A stretch of 31,113 nt of DNA from Mnemiopsis leidyi (taxonomy: Eukaryota; Ctenophora; Tentaculata; Lobata; Bolinopsidae): positions 121,031 to 152,143 of the forward strand of contig JH153125.1 in NCBI GenBank assembly GCA_000226015.1, written 5' to 3'. Below, piece after piece: positions 11,008-20,400 of this stretch. Positions within the stretch are counted from its first letter, which is position 1; each line of letters opens with the position of its first letter. The notes beneath the pieces were generated by a model that worked only from the letters and a program-made list of their open reading frames with translations, did not search any database and was not told the DNA's origin. The position numbers and the translations under genes were made by a program.

Positions 11008-11472
11008 CTATGTGTATCCTTGAGCATTTAATATCTGATTGTTGTTTTGAGGAATCTGTTGGTTTTTCAACGGCGGCAAATGCTGAAACGGATCAGCTAA
11101 GTTTGGTGACGTCATATAGCCGTGCGGTGACGTCATGTTTGGCATCTGTGGCATCATGTGTGGACCTTGTGGCGGCATCATACCGTAAAAAGAAGTCACG
11201 TGGGGCTCGTGTGGTGGCACGTGATCGAAAGTCTGATGGTTGTAGGACGAAGTTTGGAGTGCGGAGTCCGGGGGAGGGTGGAGGTTTGGTCCGACATCCG
11301 AGTCCGGTTTAAAGGTGGGGATAGTTAGTTGGAGGGGCGCTGAACCAGCTCCGGGAGTTTGCTTCGATTTGGGGGCGGACTTTAGACTTCGCAGTTCAGG
11401 TGGTAGCTTTCTGCTTCTCTTTGTTGTGCTGGACTTTTCCTTCTTTCGGGACTTGGCTTTACTTGGTTTGCC
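11008..11472 (-). CDS. TET: TET exon 15: last exon, low-complexity tail
   Basis: Acceptor AACTATCAG joins in phase to exon 14 and the frame runs 154 codons to TAG. It starts with a Lys/Arg/Ser-rich block ([20 protein letters not shown], a likely nuclear localisation signal) and continues as Pro/Met/Gln/Asn-rich sequence with repeats such as [13 protein letters not shown] and [10 protein letters not shown]. The vertebrate TET C-terminal motif (TRVTGPYN) is not seen. Confidence 0.72.
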   Translation of the reverse strand, partial: GKPSKAKSRKKEKSSTTKRSRKLPPELRSLKSAPKSKQTPGAGSAPLQLTIPTFKPDSDVGPNLHPPPDSALQTSSYNHQTFDHVPPHEPHVTSFYGMMPPQGPHMMPQMPNMTSPHGYMTSPNLADPFQHLPPLKNQQIPQNNNQILNAQGYT

Positions 11473-14400
11473 CTGATAGTTTTGTCAATTTTTAGATTCA
11501 ACTAGAAGAAAGGAGAAATAATATTATAGTGACCAAAAATCTTTAGTTTGACCATGATCGTTGATAAAATGATCGAAATATTTCAGTACGTGACCACATC
11601 ATTAGTCCTGTTAATTATACGCTTAAGAAGCAAATAAAATGTGATAAATATGCTTCAAACTAACTATTTCAAAGAAATGAGCTAGGGTTAGCTGATTCCA
11701 AAGCAGACAAACTCAAATCTTACAAAATCACTAACCTTGGAGTTGGCAGCAGGATCCTGCTCAGAGCTCTTTTTACACTCCGTTACTTTGAATCGGGAAC
11801 AATGCATGTCACAACACTTTTCACACGACGCGCAAGTCTGCACGTGCTGGAAACTTCCGGCGGTATACATGTGCGGTAGACTTTGAGATGTGCTGACTGT
11901 AGTAACTCCACGTGTAGACTGCGATGCAAGAGGGCGTTTGAGAAAGTTTGGATTTAAGAAGTCATACTCGAGTGACAGGGTTGGCGAACATTAACTTCAA
12001 AAGTTTTAACTTTCACTTGATTTAGGGTTTTGGAAATTAAAACTTAATTGTAGGAGCGGCAGCTCTGAACCTTTGAAATTTCTTAAACATTTATAAGGTT
12101 GAGGAGGTTTCCCAGGAAAACAGGAAATTCTTGAGGACTATTCATAATGATTAGTCCAGGTTTCACATTAGGCTGACACGGCTAATATCAGTTTCAAGGA
12201 CTTAAAGAGTTTCAGTTAGTGTTGATAGCAATCATGAGATTCAAACCCTACGAGAGTTCCCATCAGCATACCTCCCCTCTACTTCCAAATACCTGGCAAT
12301 CTACCTCCCCACAACTTCGGACAAATACCTGACAATCTACCTCCCCACTTCTTCCAAATACCTGACAGTCTACCTCCCCACTACTTCCAAATACCTGACA
12401 ATCTACCTCCCCACTACTTCCAAATACCTGACAATCTACCTCCCCACTACTTCCAAATACCTGACAATCTACTTCCAGACTACTTCCAAATACCTGACNN
12501 NNNNNNNNNNNNNNNNNNNNNNNNNNNNNNNNNNNNNNNNNNNNNNNNNNNNNNNNNNNNNNNNNNNNNNNNNNNNNNNNNNNNNNNNNNNNNNNNNNNN
12601 NNNNNNNNNNNNNNNNNNNNNNNNNNNNNNNNNNNNNNNNNNNNNNNNNNNNNNNNNNNNNNNNNNNNNNNNNNNNNNNNNNNNNNNNNNNNNNNNNNNN
12701 NNNNNNNNNNNNNNNCCACTACTTCTAAATACCTGGCAATCTACCTCCCCACTACTTCTAAATACCTGACAATCTTCCTCCAGACTACTTCCAAATACCT
12801 GACAATCTTCCTCCAGACTACTTCCAAATAACCTGACAATCTACCTCCAGACTACTTCTAAATACCTGACAATCTACCTCCCCACTACTTCCAAATACCT
12901 GACAATCTACCTCCCCACTACTTCTAAATACCTGACAATCTACCTCCCTACTACTTCCAAATACCTGACAATCTACCTCCAGACTACTTCTAAATACCTG
13001 ACAATCTACCTCCAGACTACTTCCAAATACCTGACAATCTACCTCCCCACTACTTCCAAATACCTGACAATCTACCTCCCCACTACTTCTAAATACCTGA
13101 CAATCTACCTCCAGACTACTTCCAAAAAGCTGGCAATCTATCTCCAGACTACTTCCAAATACCTGACAATCTACCTCCAGACTATTTCCAAATACCTGGC
13201 AATCTACTGGGACGTATCGAGGAAGGGGGTTGAGGGGGGCGATCTGAATAGACATGCTGTTTTCCTTCTCCCGCCTGAGTTTAGCAGCGTTTATCTGTTC
13301 CTTCATCTCGGTACAGTTCATCTGTTCTTTGAGTCCTGGAAGTAGATAGTGATCATTTCCAGACTTATTAAACAACTTGATTGAAGAGGTTGGAGGGAGG
13401 TTATGGCTCCTTTCCTAAATGATAAGGTGCACAGCGATTTTACCACACTCCTCTGGCAATTTCCGGCAAGTGAAAACCGTGACGACTTTTTGTAATAGCT
13501 ATTAGTTGGGGTAAAAAGTAATTATACCCTTATCGTAGGAAGGAAAGTGGTCCTTGTTTTGCTTTTTATCGGCTGATCTCTCTTCCTTGCCCATTCTTCT
13601 CTCGCTACACGGTTTCTCCTCTTTTCCTTCGCTTTTCTGTCGCATTTTTTCTTCGTTTTCTTTGTAGCCGTGGGAACGCAGATTGAGATTCTGTCGAAGG
13701 GGTGAAATTGAAAATTACCAGGTCAAAGTATCAACTCACAACAATTTCTATGTTTAGACATCGTCGTGGTGTTAATGATCTTTTTGCCTTTTCTAGAGGC
13801 CTTTTTATAGAGGCTGTACGACCTTTGCATCGACGCAAGTCGTAATCCAGTAAGTAGTCACATTCTACAAACCCAAAGAATGACGACCCTCACAGATGAC
13901 TATAGGGCCCTAAGACCCAGTAAGCCTCATTGGAACCAACCAACTAACAAGACAGACATTAAAATATTATAATTGAACGACAATCAATTTTCTCGGCTGT
14001 TAATCTAACAAGATCGCGTTTTTATCATTGCGTTGTTGGGCGACAAAAATGATCTTAAAGATATCCCAGTTTCGAAATTAAACCCTAAAATAGGTAGGGT
14101 TGATATAAAACTTGATATAAAACTAGCGCTATGCGAGTGGGATGGTAGAGATAGGGTATACCGTACCTTGTGTTGATATAAAACTAGGGCTATGCGTGTG
14201 GGATGATAGCGATAGGGCTGAGGTAAAGGTGTTGTCACATGCAACTCTCTTAGAGCGTGTTCTAGAATCACTGACCCGTGTGTCGGCACTATACCTGAAA
14301 TGTACGTTTTTTGAAATTACAAGCTATCCGGTCATGGTTTACCATTTCTTTTATCAAAAGATTTGATCGTGGTTCAAGTTTCACGGCCAAAGCTTTTATT

Positions 14401-17400
14401 CGATATGTCTTTCGTATTAGAAAAAGTAAATTATGGGTAAAATATCTTAAGAAGGAATTAAAACCAGTATATACTGGTGATATATATCACCAATATATAC
14501 CAGTATATATATAGCTTAGAAAACATTGAAATATTTATGATTTATTGTCTGAAGTTAAGGATAATTTTTTCAGGTACGTGACTGATATCTAGATTAATAA
14601 AATCACGCTATAATTATTGCAAACTTGAGCGAAAATTTTTAATATTCTATGTCCTGTAAAATATTAGCCGTGACCTTTATCCAAGTGCCCAATTTTGAAG
14701 ATATTAACAATCCTGGACCGATTACCAGATTACCAAGAGATGACTCAACATAAATTTTTAGAGGAGTCTCCGGCGGCGAACTCGGGAAACGCCCCAGGAC
14801 CAGCGACCTTCAAAACGTGACTACCCGTAGTTTTTACAGAAAACGTCGCCGCTAAATGGCCGAGTGTCTGAGGATATGGGACGAGTGGAAAACAGTGACG
14901 TTGTACTGGAATTCTTGGACTAACGACCCGCGGGTAACTCTTGGAGCAGCTGGTAAAAAACAATCCGGATAAGTTAGCCGCCGGTCCTTCTTAAAGATTC
15001 CAGGTGGTAGACCAGCAGTAGGGACCCGTCTGTGTGGGGAAAAAGTCTGGTTTTGTCAGGGTCTGGTACTGTCAGACCTTGTTAAAAGCGTACCTTTATA
15101 TTGTGTTTGTTGGAATTGTGTTACATAAAAACTTAAAAGTTTAGGGTAACAAATCTACCAGTTTCTAACTGATGGTCGGCAGTAAATTCATGATTCTCGA
15201 GAACACTAATTTTCAAATCACACACGGAATTTTCATCGGCCATGATTTCATACCCTGTTTCAAATGACCTGCCTCACTTTTCACGCCTCATCCATTAAGC
15301 AGTTAGCACACTCAGGTCTTTAGCGAACACAGAAGGACTGTGAAAATGAAAAATAATATCACATTATTATATGCTGGCGCTAGTGACTAGCGTTAGATCA
15401 TAGCTCACCGAGATTAAACCTAGACAACTGATGTCACAGGATTCTGGACTTCGACACGTGATTCAGATAAATCGGCATGTGCTTCAGAACCAAACAAAAT
15501 TATATAACTCGTCCCACGACCCTTGCACGTGGATATTTCATATCAAATATTTTCGAAATCTACAAAAATCTGAAAATAGACTCGGCCCAAAATAGCTATT
15601 ACTAAAACCACGTCACGTGACTATAGAATTGTTCACGTGACCCACAACGTGAGTTGTAACTTACCGACTCCCCCACACATGAAGTGCCGGGGAGGACCCA
15701 GGCTTCTGATAGCCCCGTCAACCTGTGCCCGGTATTCCATTTCCTGCTGACGGAGATACTGGACATAGCCCGCTTCGTCAAACTCAACTCCTGGGGGAAA
15801 TTTCATATTTCGAGAGATAATAACAAGAATATAGAACCGGTTCCCGGACTGGTGGGCTGTGGCTGCTTTTTTTGTTAAAAAGGTTTTCGAGCAAGGAAAA
15901 TGTACATGTATGGTTGAATCTCGCATAAGGAGACTCAAATTAGACCAGATCAAATAATTAAAGGATAAAAAAATCAGGTGACAAAGAGCTCGTACCACTC
16001 TGCGTGTGTCGTTGGAACATTTGCGGGGGTACGGGTTGTGGAGCTGGTACGTTGATGTCGGCAAATATCTCGGGTGAGTACTGCATGGCATGGTAGTCTC
16101 CCTGAAGTAGAAGTAGAAGTAGAGGTGGGAGTAGGAGTAGAAGAAAAAGTTAAAGTTAAAGTGTTCGTTTTTAATAGGATATAATGGGGGGAGGGCGGAT
16201 GGTAGGCCGTTAGCCGTAAATTTTACGCTTTACTGAATGACAAATCACAACACATTGTGAGGCAAATGATAAAAATCGTACAAAAAGGCCGATGGAAAAC
16301 TACCTGATTTTGAGCAAGAGTATACATTGGAAGGGAGTGTATCTGATCTCGATACGGGCTGGTATCTATCCTGGACTTGTGTTTCAACAGTGTCACAACC
16401 TGAATATTTATAATAATTAACGTAGCTGGGACCGGGTTTGGAGCAGGATTAACCAAACACGTGTAACCTGGATATAATCAGATTTGGGAATCAAAGAGAC
16501 AAAAGCAACATTCAAAACCTACTAATTCTTTTCTCCTTTACTAAGCGAGACTTACTAAACTAACAAAACAGTGACTCCACTAGACTTACATAACAGTGAC
16601 TCCACTAAACTTACAACGGTGACTCCACTAGACTTACATACAAGTGACTCCACTAAACTTACAACGGTGACTCCACTAGAGAGATTGTGTTTGTCCTTGT
16701 GGTTGTGAGCACTAAAGTCGAGACAGGCCGTTATCCCACTGAAAGGTCGATCTCGTCCGCTTCCTATTCTGCATTCCCAGCCGTCTTCTTGAGTCCTTAC
16801 CTGGATTTTAGGGTGAAATGTTGTGTCCTTACCTAGTTTTTAGGGTGAAATGTTGTGTCCTCACCTGGTTTTTAGGGTTAAATGTTGCGTCCTTACCTAG
16901 TTTTTAGGGCGAAATTTTGTGTCCTTACCTGGTTTTTGGGTGAAACTTTGATATACAATTTGTCGGGGTAAGAGAAACGATATTAATGAAAAAAGGTTCA
17001 CAACATTTTTGTGACATGTGACATCAGCGATTGACCGATGAGTTAGATTCGATCAATCAATTGCAGTTGCAAAAAACACGTTCACGTAATATCAACGACC
17101 CTTTCTGCTGAAATACCCTAGGTAAGGGTGCGAAATAGCAAAATAGCAGGTGGTCGAAAACTTAATCCCCCTGGGATCCTGGTTCCCAAGGAATCTGTAT
17201 ATCTGATTGGTGTAAGCTCTAGGAGCTAGCATAAAGTACCTGATTGAAGTAAGCTTTAGGAGCTAGTGTCTTGTACAGAGCTCCCACATCTGTAGCTAGA
17301 GCCTGCATTATACATTCCACTTGTTCCTCCTTCCTAGCGTCATACGTCTGGGATAGACTTTGTTTTCAGGAATAACCATATAATTATACCAGAATAGTGT

Positions 17401-20400
17401 AAATATTTTCTATATTTTGAAAATAATTATAATAAGAGGAGATAAAGGTCACGGGGATTTAAACTTATGGTCAAAAGTTATCGAAGTTATCAAACAATAT
17501 AATTAAAATAAGGTAAAATTAGCGATTATCTGATTATCATGAAGACTTTTTGGGATTGACATACCTTGGATTTCTCGTCCAGTTTGAACTTTTTAGGGTT
17601 TCTAGAGTTGGCGAACTTGCAGCCGTTAAAGTACATGGACCAAGAACAGCCGAAGGAGAAGCAAGCCCCGCCAGTTTCTTCAGAACCTTGACACATGCAA
17701 GTTTTCCTGGGGAGAGAATCGTTTGTTACCATGGAAACGGGGTGAGTATTTTTTGTTGCCATGGAACCGGGTGTTAAGCTAGACACGAAGTTTAATCTAA
17801 CTTTGACAAAAGCTACAGTAATAGAAACTCGAACTCACGTTTGGTTTTTGTCGCACTGTCGCTGGGTTGGCACACCGTCAGAGGGCAGAGTGGCAGCCAG
17901 GGTCGCGTACACGTCGCTTGCCGTCTCTGCAGGCAATCCTGAGGAGTACGCGTGATTAACGCTTAAACTTGCATAGAGAGAATTAGGAGAGTGTAAACAT
18001 TGTTAATCCGGATTGTTTCCAAACATTCGATAACATGACCTATCAATAGATAGATTAGCCGAAACAATTGGAGTTGTGCTTCCCGGCAGTAAAACTGACA
18101 AAATTTTGTTTTTTTGTAATTATTACACCTGTGCCCAGGCTTTTACAGTCGTACTAAGGAGGCTCCTGGAAGATTCTAGATCTTTTAACAGAGACCCTCC
18201 TCATTTAACCCTCAATCACGATTTCCCGGTCATTCGGCTGAGTCGACCGAAGAAGATTGCATAGGGAAATGCCCTTAGGGCACTTCTCTAGGATTGGCGG
18301 ATCTGGGATTTGAACCCCCGATCTCCTGCAAAGAAAGTTTGGGTAGATACCACTACACCATCAACCCATGTACGTGAAAACCACGACCACACCAAATGGT
18401 TGGTTTACTCTTGGTTTAATGTTTACCGTACGTGACACAGGTTTTCTGTCTAATCATGAAGCCCAACAATAATTTAATCTGTGTGGCCACATGTTTGAAT
18501 TTGATAAGAACCTGTTAAAATGTTGGCCCAACTGGTATTGCAGTCTGCCTCGACAGCCTACACTGAAGTTAACGTCGCATGTTTATTATTTAATGAAATA
18601 AAGCATAACCAACAGACAACAATAAAATTTTCTGTTATCTGTTGGTTATCTGCGATGCCGCGTGTTGATTAGAACCAGTTAGATGGGTAGTGACCCAACT
18701 GGTTTTGAAGTCTGCCCAGACAGCCTTCAGTGATGATAGCGGTGCATATTTCATCAAATAAAACATAACCAACAGATAACAGAACCATTTTCGCTAATTG
18801 AAATTATGCTTCGCACCTGTTTTTCGGGAACGATTTTATAAATCAGGGATCTAGCCTGTCTGAATGTTGAAATTTACTTTAATACTTTACTTTATTATTA
18901 AAGTAAATTTACTTTATAGTCGAAACATAATACTTCGTGCGACCCTAACATTCCTTTCCAAGCATGCGATCTTTATTATCAGAGTGAGACACCTCATTAA
19001 AGGATAAACTATTAGGAACGGTATTCGTGGGGAGGTGTCTCAAACTAAGCTAGGGTTCATAAATTTTGAGGAATGAGATGTTTAAGTATCGAAAATTTGA
19101 GACACTTCCCCAAGAATACCGTTCCTAATAGCCCTGTCATTTGTCAAGACCACTTAAGTACTTGTTCGGGAGAGTCATGCCTGCATGAACATAATCTCAT
19201 AATAAGGCAACTATTAATTCGGTGTAGTTAAGAAGGCTTTCTTTGATTATAAACTGGGCGTTAAATGTTTTGTTGCAACAAGTGAGGATAGAAGTTAATA
19301 TGGCGTTTCAGAAAATATTTCATTTTTCCATAATCATAGCTCACAATACTTTTAATGCGAAATATAAAAACTACTAGCAACTAAATCTGGAATTAACACG
19401 GCTTTAAAAAGTGAGTACAAAATAACCCCTTAATTAACGTCTGTTCCACTTTCTATCTTTAATTTACCATGTTTATCTGACCAGACTATAGGCAGAATGT
19501 AGATATGTACTGGATTTATTTTGATTTTTCCCGCCTTTTGATACTTAGCTGTACATTATCTTAGTTTTATTGTTTATCTTATCAGTTATCTGCAATTGTT
19601 ACAGTATTATACACTCAGTGCTTACTGCAGCCTGCATGTTGTATGACACATCATTTTGTGATGATATCAATCGATTATATAATATATTTATCAGCTTTCA
19701 CTAAAGTGTATAATCTATTTTAAGCCCTGTTATTTTCAGATTTAGTTGCTAGTTGTTGATTATATTTTGTTGTTAGTTAAGATATCCGGATAAATTCGAT
19801 TTCGTTGGTTCAACTTTAAGAGGAAGAAAAAGTTTAAGCAGAAAAAGCTTAAGCAGTTAAAAGCGTTTCCCGATGGAAACCTTAGAGGTGGATTAATAAC
19901 ACATTGATCTCAGATCCGAAGAATAAAAGAATAAGATGTTCCTGTTGGAATGTATCTCAACAAAGAGACGCTACTTGGCGTACTTAAGTCTTCTCTTTTG
20001 TGCGTACACCGAAACTTGCTCCAGGTAAACCGTTTGGAAAATTAAAGTCACGATAAATTTGTATTTGGTGCTTTAAAATTAATAAATTTTTCATCAAAAT
20101 TTATAGACTACTGATTGCGTCTCATGGACGTTTGAATATCAATGCCGTGATTTATCCATCGCAAGAAAAGTTGGTCTATTCGCGCACAAACTTAAAATTG
20201 CTCCAGCACATTTTATTCACATGGTATAGCGACTCCTGGGAACCTAAAAACATTTTTGAGCACTCAAACCTTTGGATACTGTAGTTCCCTGACCATGTTC
20301 GAAATTGTCTGGACTAAAAGGGACTTGTCCGCTAGGTTTGGTGTAGCCATCTCCATGATGGGAGGAATGGTGAAACACGATTGTCAAGATCCAGGGGACG

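Noticed and set aside
12480..12719. 79-codon open frame consisting of X
   Set aside because: It is an artefact of the run of N in the assembly gap.
12272..13207. CRISPR-like regular array
   Set aside because: Units are directly contiguous 33-bp repeats with no unique spacers, in a eukaryotic gene intron; it is a minisatellite.
15602..15787. Alternative frame over TET exon 10 ([14 protein letters not shown]...)
   Set aside because: The phase from exons 9 and 11 requires the other frame, which also continues correctly into the conserved PTHGS motif.
18076..18264. 62-codon plus-strand frame upstream of the tRNA-like repeat
   Set aside because: Low-complexity start, no homology or splice context; probably chance within repeat-derived sequence.
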